DNA of 64,000 bases from Syntrophosphaera sp035450685 (GCA_035450685.1 DAOTNF010000001.1:124001-188000); one strand, 5' to 3'. Counted from the first letter of the stretch, positions 17,641-26,701 are shown. Notes: generated by a model from the letters alone, not told the origin. A program made the numbers and translations.

Positions 17641-18123
17641 ATGAATCCCATTTCTCAACAAAACAACCTGCTATATGACAAACTGCGCGCTGTCATTGCA
17701 GAAAGAAAGAATCTGCGCAACCCGCTCATTGAGATCCTGCGCAATGCCCAGGAAATCTTTGGATATCTGCCCATCGAGGTTCAGGAGTTCATAGCCCAGG
17801 AAATGAACATTCCCGCCAGTAAGATCTATGGGGTGGTGACTTTTTACAACTTCTTTTCAATGAAACCCCGCGGAAGACACACCCTCAACATCTGCATGGG
17901 AACCGCCTGCTTTGTGAAAGGCGCGCCCCGCCTGTTGCAAATGATCAGCGACGAACTGGGGGTGGAAGTTGGCGAAACCACTTCCGACGGCCGCTTTACG
18001 GTTAGCGCGGTGCGTTGTGTGGGGGCTTGCTCTTTGGCTCCGGTCTTTGTGATCGGGGAAGACACCTTTGGCAGAATCGAAACCCGGGATAAGATCAACG
18101 AAATTCTGAAAAAATACGACTGA
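17641..18123 (+). CDS. NuoE/HydC-like thioredoxin-fold [2Fe-2S] subunit, copy 1
   Basis: 160 residues after an AGGAGGAG site. NuoE fold with the four [2Fe-2S] cysteines in CMGTAC and CVGAC; the GVVTFYNFFSMKPRG segment before them is typical. In bifurcating hydrogenases HydC passes electrons to or from the HydB flavoprotein. This copy lies 20 bp from the PHP gene and is separated from its likely NuoF partner (19085) by an ATPase and a ferredoxin-like gene. A second NuoE lies at 20948. Confidence 0.92.
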   Translation: MNPISQQNNLLYDKLRAVIAERKNLRNPLIEILRNAQEIFGYLPIEVQEFIAQEMNIPASKIYGVVTFYNFFSMKPRGRHTLNICMGTACFVKGAPRLLQMISDELGVEVGETTSDGRFTVSAVRCVGACSLAPVFVIGEDTFGRIETRDKINEILKKYD

Positions 18124-18136
18124 TGCGGATATTGTA

Positions 18137-18706
18137 ATGCAAGACATTTCACTGCATCTGCTGGACATCATTGAAAACTCTGTCCGGGCTGCCGCAAAAA
18201 ACATCAAGGTGCGTGTGATCAACGACCGCAAACAGAACCTCTTGCGCATCATTGTGGAAGATGATGGAGTTGGCATGGACACCGGAACCCTGGAGATGGC
18301 TCAGAATCCTTTCTATACAAGCAAGGAAAAACGTGCCAAAAAGGTTGGCTTGGGCATTCCACTGTTCAAGCAGAATGCGGAACTTGCCAACGGTTGTTTC
18401 AACATGACCAGCGAACCAGGCTTCGGGACCGTTTTAACCGCGGACTTTGAGCTGGATCACATCGACAGGATGCCTTTGGGTAATCTCAAAGACACTCTGC
18501 TGGGCGTCATTATCGGGCATCCGGATGTGGATTATCAGATTACTTTGCTGTTCCGCGAAAAGGGAAGGGAACAATCCTTCCACTTCAGCACGGCAGCAAT
18601 AAAAGAAGAGCTGGGAGAAATCCCGCTTACCTACCCTGATGTGATCGAATACATCGATCAAAGTTTACAAGAAGGAATACAAAATACAAACATGGAGGTG
18701 GTCTGA
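18137..18706 (+). CDS. HATPase-c ATP-binding protein
   Basis: 189 residues. It starts directly with the N-box helix (LHLLDIIENSVRAAAKNI), followed by the G1 box EDDGVGMDTGTL and the lid/G2 boxes KKVGLGIPLFKQNAELANG, with a final strand region. It has no phospho-acceptor domain and no membrane segment, so it is a soluble GHKL ATPase rather than a complete sensor kinase. It shares the ATPase theme of the 14724 gene but is distinct (larger C-terminal extension, about 110-189). It sits between the NuoE and ferredoxin-like genes; its stop overlaps the next start (one base), indicating coupling. Confidence 0.78.
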   Translation: MQDISLHLLDIIENSVRAAAKNIKVRVINDRKQNLLRIIVEDDGVGMDTGTLEMAQNPFYTSKEKRAKKVGLGIPLFKQNAELANGCFNMTSEPGFGTVLTADFELDHIDRMPLGNLKDTLLGVIIGHPDVDYQITLLFREKGREQSFHFSTAAIKEELGEIPLTYPDVIEYIDQSLQEGIQNTNMEVV

Positions 18707-19071
18707 TGAAGACACTCGCAGACCTTAAGAAAATCCGTGAGAAAGCCCAGGAAGAAATGAAGCTTCGTGGCTCAAGCGTGCGTATCAAGATCGTTGTCGG
18801 GATGGGAACATCCGGCATCGCCATGGGCGCCCGCGAAGTCATGAAAACTTTCCTGGAAGAGATTTCGAACCGCAATCTGACTGATGTCCTCGTGACTCAG
18901 ACAGGGGAAAAAGGACTGTCCTCGCTGGAGCCGGTAGTGGATTTGATCGAAGAAGATAAACCCAAGGTCACCTATGGCAATATGACCCCTGACAAAGTAA
19001 AGAAAGTGGTCGTGGAGCACATTGTCAATGGCAGGATAGTCTCCGATTACGTGGTTGCCACGGGTAACTGA
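18706..19071 (+). CDS. Thioredoxin-like ferredoxin homologue lacking all cysteines
   Basis: 121 residues. The family ([2Fe-2S] ferredoxin-like protein that accompanies NuoE/NuoF in hydrogenase operons) normally carries cysteines in GMGTCGIA and TGCxGLC. Here the corresponding segments read GMGTSGIAMGARE and TQTGEKGLSSLEP, and the protein contains no Cys at all, so no [2Fe-2S] cluster can be bound. The fold motifs (AREVMKTFLEEI, VTYGNMTPDKVKKVV) remain. It may serve as a structural subunit or assembly spacer. The gene is followed by GGAGGG for the NuoF gene. Confidence 0.8.
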   Translation: MKTLADLKKIREKAQEEMKLRGSSVRIKIVVGMGTSGIAMGAREVMKTFLEEISNRNLTDVLVTQTGEKGLSSLEPVVDLIEEDKPKVTYGNMTPDKVKKVVVEHIVNGRIVSDYVVATGN

Positions 19072-19084
19072 CGGAGGGATGGAA

Positions 19085-20938
19085 ATGTCTTTGAAAAGAA
19101 TTGACCTGCTGATCTGCTGTGGCTCAGGCTGTATATCGGCGGGCGCGCTGAAAATCAAGGAAAGGTTTCACGCTGTTCTCAGCGAGAAAGGCCTGACCAA
19201 CGAAATCAATATCATCGAAACTGGTTGTATGGGTCCCTGTGACTACGGTCCGGTGATGGTTATCTATCCCGAAGGCATCTTCTACAAGAAAGTTACTCCG
19301 GAAGATGTGGAAGAGATAGTAACCGAGCACTTTATAAAGGGACGCCCGGTCCAGCGGCTGATGCTGCAGGATGAAGATAAGACCATTGCCGCCCATAAGG
19401 AAGTGCCGTTCTATCAGAAACAGATCAAGGTAGCTCTGGCCAACTGCGGCTTCATTGATCCGGAAAGCCTGGACGAGTATATCGCCACCGGCGGATACGA
19501 AGCATTGGGCACCGCTCTCACCCAGATGACGCCTCAACAGGCCATAGACGTGGTGAAAGAATCCGGTCTGCGCGGCCGCGGCGGCGCTGGTTTCCCCACC
19601 CACATGAAGTGGAAGATGGTGCATGATCGCAAGGAAGACCAGAAGTATGTGATCTGCAACGGCGATGAGGGCGACCCCGGAGCCTTTATGGATCGCTCGC
19701 TTTTGGAAGGCGATCCCCACAGAATCCTTGAAGGCATGATGCTTTGTGCCTATTCGATCGGCGCATCCCAAGGATTCTTCTACATCCGCGCCGAATATCC
19801 CCTGGCTATCAAGAGGATCAAGCAAGCCATCGAGCAGGCCCGTGAAGTTGGCTTGATGGGTAAAAACATCTTCGGCACGGATTTCTGTTTCGAAGCTGAA
19901 GTCCGCACCGGAGCAGGCGCATTCGTCTGCGGTGAGGAAATGGCCCTGATCCATTCCATCGAAGGCGAACGCGGCAATCCCACACCCAAGCCACCTTATC
20001 CCGCCGTGAGCGGCTTGTGGGGCAAACCCACTGTGGTGAATAACGTGGAGACCCTTGCCAACCTGCCCACGATCTTTGTGAAAGGTGCCAAATGGTTTTC
20101 CGCCATGGGCACCGAAACCAGTAAAGGCACCAAGGTCTTTGCCCTCACCGGAGACATCAAAAACACCGGTTTGGTCGAAGTTCCGATGGGTACCACCCTG
20201 CGCGAGATGATCTTTGATGTGGGTGGTGGCATGGTCGGCGGACGCGAATTCAAAGCGGTTCAATTGGGAGGACCTTCCGGCGGCTGCCTCACGGCAGAGC
20301 ATCTGGATGTTCCCGTCGATTATGAAACCCTGAAAGCCCGCGGCGCCATGATGGGTTCCGGCGGTGTGATCGTGATGGACGACCAGAAGTGCATGGTCAA
20401 CGTAGCCAAGTTCTTCATGGATTTCTGCGTGGATGAATCCTGCGGCAAATGCTCCCCCTGCCGGATCGGACTCAAGCAGATGTACAACATCCTGGACCGT
20501 ATCACCAAAGGCGAAGGGCAGGAAGGAGATATCGAGGAACTGCAGCGCCTGGGCGAGACTGTCGCCAAGATTTCGCTGTGCGGGCTTGGACAAACAGCAC
20601 CCAATCCTGTCCTCTCCACCATCCGTTACTTCCGTAATGAATATGAAGCCCATATAAAAGACAAAGCTTGCCACACCAAGGTTTGTCGGGACCTCTTCCA
20701 TTTCAAAATCGATAAATCACGCTGCATCGGCTGTTCACTCTGCTCGCGCAAGTGCCCGGTGAACTGCATATCCGGTTCGCGTGAAGATAAATACACCATT
20801 GGCCAAGTGGATTGCGTCAAATGCGGAAACTGCCAGGATGTCTGTCCCGTGAAGGCGATCGACCGTATCCCTGGAGTGCACAGCGACGTCAGTGCCCACA
20901 AGGAAGCAATGCTTAAACGAAAGGCGCGTGAAGATTAA
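19085..20938 (+). CDS. HydB/NuoF-like FMN and Fe-S subunit, copy 1 (complete cofactor set)
   Basis: 617 residues from ATG 19085, which has GGAGGG 6 bp upstream (19073-19078); upstream in-frame ATGs fit less well. N-terminal [2Fe-2S] thioredoxin-like domain with cysteines in CCGSGC and TGCMGPC. NuoF core has GLRGRGGAGFPTHMKW (FMN) and a [4Fe-4S] site in ESCGKCSPCRIG plus a later CGLGQ cysteine. Two C-terminal ferredoxin motifs (CIGCSLCSRKC, CVKCGNCQDVC). This is the full HydB architecture of a bifurcating hydrogenase, where FMN is the site that splits electrons between NADH and ferredoxin. Downstream lies the second NuoE. Confidence 0.93.
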   Translation: MSLKRIDLLICCGSGCISAGALKIKERFHAVLSEKGLTNEINIIETGCMGPCDYGPVMVIYPEGIFYKKVTPEDVEEIVTEHFIKGRPVQRLMLQDEDKTIAAHKEVPFYQKQIKVALANCGFIDPESLDEYIATGGYEALGTALTQMTPQQAIDVVKESGLRGRGGAGFPTHMKWKMVHDRKEDQKYVICNGDEGDPGAFMDRSLLEGDPHRILEGMMLCAYSIGASQGFFYIRAEYPLAIKRIKQAIEQAREVGLMGKNIFGTDFCFEAEVRTGAGAFVCGEEMALIHSIEGERGNPTPKPPYPAVSGLWGKPTVVNNVETLANLPTIFVKGAKWFSAMGTETSKGTKVFALTGDIKNTGLVEVPMGTTLREMIFDVGGGMVGGREFKAVQLGGPSGGCLTAEHLDVPVDYETLKARGAMMGSGGVIVMDDQKCMVNVAKFFMDFCVDESCGKCSPCRIGLKQMYNILDRITKGEGQEGDIEELQRLGETVAKISLCGLGQTAPNPVLSTIRYFRNEYEAHIKDKACHTKVCRDLFHFKIDKSRCIGCSLCSRKCPVNCISGSREDKYTIGQVDCVKCGNCQDVCPVKAIDRIPGVHSDVSAHKEAMLKRKARED

Positions 20939-20947
20939 GGAGTACTT

Positions 20948-21400
20948 ATGTACCGAGAAATCTGCAGCAAATATGCTCCCGACAAAGATAACCTGATCTA
21001 TATTCTGCACGAGATCCAGAACAGCCATCCTCAGCATTACATTTCTGAGGAAGCTGTCCAGACCGTGGCGGAGTATCTGGGAGTGCCGGCCAACCATGTC
21101 TATGGCGTGCTTACATTTTACACCATGTACAGCACCAAACCCCGGGGTAAGAACATCATCCGCCTGTGCGAATCTCCGCCCTGCTACATCAAGGGTTCCG
21201 AAAACATCCTGCATAAGCTGATGACTCTGCTGGATATCGAGGTGGGCGAGACCACCAAAGATGGCTGCTTCACCCTGGAGCTTTGCGCTTGCCTTGGTGT
21301 GTGCGGAAACGCGCCGGTCATGATGATCAACAACGATGTCTATGGCGATCTCACCGAAGAAAAAGTGGAAGAGATCATCGAGAAAGTGAGAAGGGGGTAA
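20948..21400 (+). CDS. NuoE/HydC-like [2Fe-2S] subunit, copy 2
   Basis: 150 residues, 9 bp after the HydB stop. NuoE fold with all four cysteines in CESPPC and CLGVC and the GVLTFYTMYSTKPRG segment. It is clearly a paralogue of the 17641 gene, with its own cysteine-containing variation (CACLGVC), so the two likely pair with different NuoF proteins. Followed at 4 bp by the second NuoF. Confidence 0.92.
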   Translation: MYREICSKYAPDKDNLIYILHEIQNSHPQHYISEEAVQTVAEYLGVPANHVYGVLTFYTMYSTKPRGKNIIRLCESPPCYIKGSENILHKLMTLLDIEVGETTKDGCFTLELCACLGVCGNAPVMMINNDVYGDLTEEKVEEIIEKVRRG

Positions 21401-21403
21401 AAG

Positions 21404-22966
21404 ATGAAATTCTTTCGCAGCCATGTGCTCGTTGGGATCAACGAGACCTCGATAATGGCAGGCGTGCAGGACTTCATCAAAGCCCTGCGCCTCGAGCTTG
21501 CCAAGCATAACCTGCAAGAAGAGATAAACATATTGGAGACTGGCCCCCTCGGATTCTTCGGACGTGGGATCTGTCTCAGCGTGTATCCTGAAAACATCAA
21601 CTATCAGGACGTCAAGCTGGAAGACGTTCCGGAGCTGGTCTCCGAACATTTCCTGAAAGGACGTCCCCTCAAGCGCCTGATGCTGGATGACGGCGGCAAG
21701 TTCAGCCCCAAGCTGAACTACTCCGACCGTATAGTCCTGCGCAATTCCGGCATCATCGATCCGGAAAACATCGATGAATATATCGGCGCAGGTGGCTATG
21801 AGGCTTGGGAAAAAGCCCTCACCCAGATGCAGCCCGCCGATATCGTGGCCGAGGTCAAGAAATCCGGCTTACGCGGCCGTGGCGGAGCAGGTTTCCCGGC
21901 TGGAGTGAAATGGAACTTCACAGCTCCCATTGACGCTCCCCAGAAGTATGTTGTAGTCAATGCCGACGAAGGTGAACCCGGTACTTTCAAAGACCGCCTG
22001 ATCATGGAAGGCGACCCGCATCAATTGCTGGAAGGCACCATGATCTGTGCTCGCGCGGTGGGTGCCACCAAAGCCTGGATCTATATCCGCGGCGAATACA
22101 AGCTCTGCATCGACCGCCTTCAGAAGGCCATTGACCAGTGCCGCGAATATGGCATCCTGGGCAAGGACATCTTCGGCAGCGGTTTTGATCTGGATATCTT
22201 TATCAAGATCGGCGCCGGAGCTTACGTTTGCGGAGAGGAAACAGCCCTCATTGAGTCCCTCGAAGGCAACCGCGGCAATCCCCGCTGGAAACCGCCTTTC
22301 CCTGGCGTGGAAGGCCTCTGGAAGTGCCCCACGGTGGTAAACAACGTGGAAACCCTTGCCAATGTGCCCTTCATTATCCAGAAAGGAGCCGAGGAGTTCA
22401 TGAAACACGGCACCCCGGAATGCACCGGAACCAAGGTCTATACGATCCTGGGCGACGTTGCTCATCCCGGTCTCTGCGAAGTGGATATGGGCACCACCCT
22501 GCGCACCATCATCAACGATTATGCCGGCGGCATGAAAAAAGGCTTCCGCTTCAAGGCCGCTCTGGTGGGCGGCGCGGCTGGCGTGATCCTGCCGGACAAA
22601 CTGCTGGACGTCAAGATGGACTTTTCCAGCCTCAACCAATACGCGGCTGTGCTCGGTTCCGGGGCCATACTGGTCATGAACGAGCATCAGAGCATTGTTG
22701 ACATACTCTGGTCCATCCTGCGCTTCTTCCGCCACGAATCCTGCGGAAAATGCGCCCCCTGCCGCAACGGCACGCAGCAGCTCTACCGTCTCATCTCCAA
22801 GATCAAGAAAGGTAAAGGCACAATGGAGGACGTGGATCTCATGCTCACCATTGCCGAAACCATGCAGCAGACCAGTTTCTGCGCGCTGGGCCAATCTCCC
22901 ATCATGGGTGTCCGCTCGGCCATCGAGAACTTCAAAGATGAGTTCATTGCGATTACAAAAAAGTAA
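21404..22966 (+). CDS. NuoF-like FMN subunit, copy 2 (reduced N-terminal site, no C-terminal ferredoxin)
   Basis: 520 residues after an AAGGGGG site. NuoF core is intact: GLRGRGGAGFPAGVKW for FMN, and ESCGKCAPCRNG with a later CALGQ for [4Fe-4S]. Two changes from copy 1: the N-terminal thioredoxin-like domain has lost its cluster cysteines (LVGINETSIMAGV and TGPLGFFGRGI where the partner has CCGSGC and TGCMGPC), and the two C-terminal ferredoxin motifs are missing. It probably binds FMN, NAD and one [4Fe-4S] cluster, with a narrower electron path. Directly upstream of HydA. Confidence 0.9.
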   Translation: MKFFRSHVLVGINETSIMAGVQDFIKALRLELAKHNLQEEINILETGPLGFFGRGICLSVYPENINYQDVKLEDVPELVSEHFLKGRPLKRLMLDDGGKFSPKLNYSDRIVLRNSGIIDPENIDEYIGAGGYEAWEKALTQMQPADIVAEVKKSGLRGRGGAGFPAGVKWNFTAPIDAPQKYVVVNADEGEPGTFKDRLIMEGDPHQLLEGTMICARAVGATKAWIYIRGEYKLCIDRLQKAIDQCREYGILGKDIFGSGFDLDIFIKIGAGAYVCGEETALIESLEGNRGNPRWKPPFPGVEGLWKCPTVVNNVETLANVPFIIQKGAEEFMKHGTPECTGTKVYTILGDVAHPGLCEVDMGTTLRTIINDYAGGMKKGFRFKAALVGGAAGVILPDKLLDVKMDFSSLNQYAAVLGSGAILVMNEHQSIVDILWSILRFFRHESCGKCAPCRNGTQQLYRLISKIKKGKGTMEDVDLMLTIAETMQQTSFCALGQSPIMGVRSAIENFKDEFIAITKK

Positions 22967-22983
22967 ATAAAGAGGATTAGAAC

Positions 22984-24765
22984 ATGGCTAAAACAGTAAA
23001 TATCTGGATCGATGACAAGCATCTGGAAGTCCCTGATACGATGACCATCATCGAAGCCGCAGACAAACACGGGATTTATATCCCCCGCCTCTGCTACCAT
23101 CCCGACCTCCCGCCAACTGCCAATTGCGGTGTCTGCGTGGTGGAACTGGCGGGCAGTCCCGTCCCCAAGCGCGCCTGCTGCACCCCGGTGGCCGAAGGCA
23201 TGAAGGTGGTTACCAATAGCAAGAAACTACGTACATACCGTAAAACCCTGGTGGAGATGATCCTCTCCAACCATGATGTGGTATGCCCCACCTGCGCGGC
23301 AAACAACAAATGCGAACTGCAATCCCTGGCCAACAACCTGGGTGTGGATCCCGATAACCTGCCCAGCATTCTGCACAAAGAGGCGGTTGACGATAGCTCG
23401 CTATCCATTATCCGCGACGTCAACAAATGCATTGCCTGTGGACGCTGCATCACGGTTTGCAACGAAGTTCAGACCGTTTATGCCCTCACCTTCGCGGATC
23501 GCGGCATAGACTCCCATGTGGATACCGCCTTTAGCCTGGGCATGGCCAACAGCCCTTGCGTGAATTGCGGCCAATGCACGGTCTATTGCCCCACCGGCGC
23601 CCTGCGTGAGCGCAGCGAGATCGACGCGGTCTGGGAAGCGATACTTGATCCCGAAAAGCACGTTATCGTGCAGGAAGCCCCTTCCATCAGGGTATCCCTG
23701 GGTGAAGAGTTTGGCATGCCCTTCGGATCGGTTACCCCCAACAAGATGTATGCCGCGCTGCGTAAGATCGGCTTCGACAGCGTGATGGACACCAACTTCA
23801 CTGCCGACCTCACCATCATGGAAGAAGGAACGGAATGTGTTGCCAAGCTGGTGGCTGGCGAAAAACGCCCGCTCATCACCTCCTGCTCACCCGGCTGGAT
23901 CAAGTTCATGGAAACCTACTATCCCGACCTCGCGGATTGCGTTTCCACGGCCAAATCGCCCATGAGCATGTTTGGCACCCTATCCAAGACCTATTATGCT
24001 CAGGAAAACAATATCGATCCCGCCAAGATCGTGTCCGTGGCGGTTATGCCCTGCACCGCCAAGAAATTCGAAGCCCGCCGTCCAGAAATGCGTGACTCCG
24101 GATTCCAGGATACCGACTATGTGCTCACCACCCGCGAGCTTATCCGCATGATCAAGGAAGCCGGAATCGATTTCGCCAACATCCCGGAAGAGGAACCAGA
24201 TAAAGGCATGAGCTTCTACACCGGAGCCGGAACCATCTTCGGCGCCACCGGTGGTGTGATGGAAGCCGCCATCCGCTCTGCTTACTATCTGGTCACCAAG
24301 ACCGATCTTGAGGACTTGGAAATCCTGGCAGTGCGCGGCCTTGAAGGTGTCAAGGAAGCTACGGTCAACGTCCCCGGCTTCGGCGATTTGCGCGTGGCAG
24401 TGGCCCACGGACTTTCCAACGCCCGCAAGGTGATGGATCGGGTGCGCGAAGGCCTGGCTACCAAAGGCGAATCTCCCTGGCATTTCATAGAAATTATGGC
24501 TTGCCCCGGAGGTTGCGTAGGTGGCGGCGGTCAGCCTTATGGCAACGATATCGCGTCCCGCGCCAGGCGCGGACAGGCACTATATGCCGAGGACCGCAGC
24601 CTGCCGGTGCGCCTGTCCCACCACAATCCCGAAGTGTTGAAAGTCTATGAGCGCTTCCTGGGCGAACCCAACTCCAAGCTGGCTCTCAAGCTGTTGCACA
24701 CCCATTACTTCAAACGCTCGATCAGCACCGGGCAAGTTACCGGCGAAGCCACCCATAAACACTAA
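22984..24765 (+). CDS. hydA: Catalytic [FeFe]-hydrogenase HydA (bifurcating type)
   Basis: 593 residues. N-terminal [2Fe-2S] domain (CGVC, residues about 47-50), His/Cys-ligated [4Fe-4S] region (about 93-115), two ferredoxin clusters (CIACGRCITVC, CVNCGQCTVYC), then the H-cluster domain with L1 TSCSPGW (299-305), L2 MPCTAKKFE (355-363) and L3 MACPGGCVGGGG (505-516), and a small-subunit tail. All H-cluster loops are of active type; TSCSP is common in multimeric HydA. It should evolve or oxidise H2 using electrons from the NuoE/NuoF subunits. A hairpin terminator follows. Confidence 0.95.
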   Translation: MAKTVNIWIDDKHLEVPDTMTIIEAADKHGIYIPRLCYHPDLPPTANCGVCVVELAGSPVPKRACCTPVAEGMKVVTNSKKLRTYRKTLVEMILSNHDVVCPTCAANNKCELQSLANNLGVDPDNLPSILHKEAVDDSSLSIIRDVNKCIACGRCITVCNEVQTVYALTFADRGIDSHVDTAFSLGMANSPCVNCGQCTVYCPTGALRERSEIDAVWEAILDPEKHVIVQEAPSIRVSLGEEFGMPFGSVTPNKMYAALRKIGFDSVMDTNFTADLTIMEEGTECVAKLVAGEKRPLITSCSPGWIKFMETYYPDLADCVSTAKSPMSMFGTLSKTYYAQENNIDPAKIVSVAVMPCTAKKFEARRPEMRDSGFQDTDYVLTTRELIRMIKEAGIDFANIPEEEPDKGMSFYTGAGTIFGATGGVMEAAIRSAYYLVTKTDLEDLEILAVRGLEGVKEATVNVPGFGDLRVAVAHGLSNARKVMDRVREGLATKGESPWHFIEIMACPGGCVGGGGQPYGNDIASRARRGQALYAEDRSLPVRLSHHNPEVLKVYERFLGEPNSKLALKLLHTHYFKRSISTGQVTGEATHKH

Positions 24766-24782
24766 AAAATGATAAAGTAGCA

Positions 24783-24812
24783 TAAAGGCGGGATCCAGGT
24801 CCCGCCTTTATC
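24783..24812 (+). terminator. Terminator of the hydrogenase operon
   Basis: An 11-bp perfect stem (TAAAGGCGGGA at 24783-24793 with TCCCGCCTTTA at 24800-24810) 18 bp after the hydA stop. The 3' side ends in TTTA. Confidence 0.82.
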
Positions 24813-24894
24813 GCTGTAACTCATTATGGATATGGCTGATTACAGATGCCGGATAGTTCACGTTATCACATAATATGCGGTACCATATCCAAAT

Positions 24895-25020
24895 TCCTTC
24901 ACACCGCCCTCCCTTGCTGCTCCTGGCTTTTGTTCCATCATCCTTAGGTATTCCTTATAAATTATAAGGTTGACCTACGGTTGTGCCAGGTTTGAGGTTG
25001 ATTTGCATATGAGGCCGATG
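24895..25020 (+). repeat. Intergenic palindromic repeat, copy 3 (palindrome at 24945-24977)
   Basis: Lies in the 375-bp gap 24766-25140. It has the CCGCCCTCCCTTGCTGCTCC leader, the core TAGGTATTCCTTATAA-A-TTATAAGGTTGACCTA and a GCATATGAGGCCG box. A TTGACA at 25044-25049 may be the -35 box of the hutH promoter (the -10 match is poor). Confidence 0.85.
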
Positions 25021-25140
25021 GCGAGGCAGATCGTTAATGCCATTTGACAAAAAAGGACGGGAAAAATAGTTTGCGCCAAACAATCTGCCGCTTGCTTTGG
25101 CGTTAACAGGTCAGATTTGCGGCATCAACCGAGGATTTTA

Positions 25141-26670
25141 ATGCAAACAATAATGATCGATGGAAACAGTCTGGATCTGAGGCAGGTGGAGGCCATCGCT
25201 GTGGATCGGGTTCCTGTTGCGCTCAGCGATGAGTGTGTGGGCAAGGTGAAAAAATGCCGCGCTTATGTGGATAAGGTGATCCAGCGGGGAGATATTGTGT
25301 ATGGGCTCACCACAGGTTTTGGCAAGTTCAGCACGGTAACCGTTCCCCCGGAACATATAGCCGAACTGCAGGTCAACCTGATCCGCAGCCACGCGACAAG
25401 CATTGGGCCAGCCTACACCCGCGAGCAGACCCGGGCGATCATGCTGCTCCGCATCAATGTTCTGGCCAAAGGGCATTCCGGCATTCGCCTGGAAACGCTG
25501 CAAACTTTGGTGGACATGTTGAATGCCGGTGTGCATCCCGTGATCCCGATGCGGGGATCGGTGGGCGCCAGTGGAGACCTTTCGCCCCTTTCCCATCTGG
25601 CCTTGCCGCTGCTCGGCGAAGGCGAAGCTGAGTATCAGGATCAGGTGCTGTCTGGCGCGGAAGCCATGCGCAGGGCGGGCATCAAGCCAGTTCAGTTGCA
25701 GGCCAAAGAGGGTCTGGCGCTCAACAACGGCACCCAGGTGATGGCGGCTTTGGGCGTTTTGAGCCTGCTGGAAGCGGAACGGCTTTGCCAACAGGCGGAC
25801 ATCAACGCTGCTTGCAGCATCGACGCCCTGAAAGGAACACCCCGCGCTTTCGACGCACTGATCCATAACCTGCGGCCACATCCGGGGCAGCGGTCGAGCG
25901 CAGCGAATCTGCGCAATCTGCTGCAAGGCAGCAAACTGAGGGAATCGCATCTGAATTGCAGCAACGTGCAGGATGCCTACAGCCTGCGTTGCACTCCGCA
26001 GGTGCATGGCGCGGTGAGAGACGCGCTGGCTTACGCGCGGGGAGTGCTGGAGATCGAGATAAACTCCGCCACGGACAACCCTCTGATCTTCCCGGATGAG
26101 GAAACTGTTATCTCCGGGGGGAACTTCCACGGTGAACCTCTGGCTATCGCTTTGGATGCCATGGCCATTGCCATCGCTGAGCTGGCAAACATCTCGGAAC
26201 GCAGGATGGAACAACTGCTGAATCCCGCGCTCAACCGGGGCTTGTCCGCGTTCCTGGCAAAAAGGCCGGGAGTCGATTCCGGCTTCATGATCGCCCAGCT
26301 TACGGCAGCATCGCTGGTTTCCGAAAACAAGGTGCTTACCCATCCCGCCAGCGTGGACAGCATCCCCACCTCTGCCAATCAGGAGGATCATGTGAGCATG
26401 GGCTCGGTCTCCGCGAACAAATTGCTGCAGGTGCTTGACAATGTGAGGGGAGTGCTGGCCATCGAACTGATGGCTGCCATGCAAGGGCTGGACGAACGGG
26501 CTGTTCCCAGCTCACCCTGCCTGGAAGCCGCGAAGGCCAAATTCCGCGAGAGCGTTCCTTCCCTGGGCGAAGACAGGGTCATGTATCCCCTTGTGAGGGA
26601 CGCCATCGCAGTGCTCAGTTCCCACAGTCTGCTGCAAGCGGTAAAATCTGCCGGTGTGGATTTGTATTGA
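25141..26670 (+). CDS. hutH: Histidine ammonia-lyase
   Basis: 509 residues from ATG 25141 (GAGG 7 bp upstream; a TTG at 25117 extends the frame but lacks family sequence). Deaminates histidine to trans-urocanate. The MIO-forming Ala-Ser-Gly triplet is at 143-145 in the SVGASGDLSPLSHL motif; also GLTTGFGKFS near 49-58, NNGTQ and the QEDHVSMGS region near 418. Alone in its unit with respect to hut genes: hutI is 15 kb upstream, and no hutU, hutG or ftcD was recognised here. It supplies urocanate for glutamate fermentation. Confidence 0.96.
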   Translation: MQTIMIDGNSLDLRQVEAIAVDRVPVALSDECVGKVKKCRAYVDKVIQRGDIVYGLTTGFGKFSTVTVPPEHIAELQVNLIRSHATSIGPAYTREQTRAIMLLRINVLAKGHSGIRLETLQTLVDMLNAGVHPVIPMRGSVGASGDLSPLSHLALPLLGEGEAEYQDQVLSGAEAMRRAGIKPVQLQAKEGLALNNGTQVMAALGVLSLLEAERLCQQADINAACSIDALKGTPRAFDALIHNLRPHPGQRSSAANLRNLLQGSKLRESHLNCSNVQDAYSLRCTPQVHGAVRDALAYARGVLEIEINSATDNPLIFPDEETVISGGNFHGEPLAIALDAMAIAIAELANISERRMEQLLNPALNRGLSAFLAKRPGVDSGFMIAQLTAASLVSENKVLTHPASVDSIPTSANQEDHVSMGSVSANKLLQVLDNVRGVLAIELMAAMQGLDERAVPSSPCLEAAKAKFRESVPSLGEDRVMYPLVRDAIAVLSSHSLLQAVKSAGVDLY

Positions 26671-26701
26671 CAGAATTATTTGCCCCGGGCATCATGGTAA
26701 C

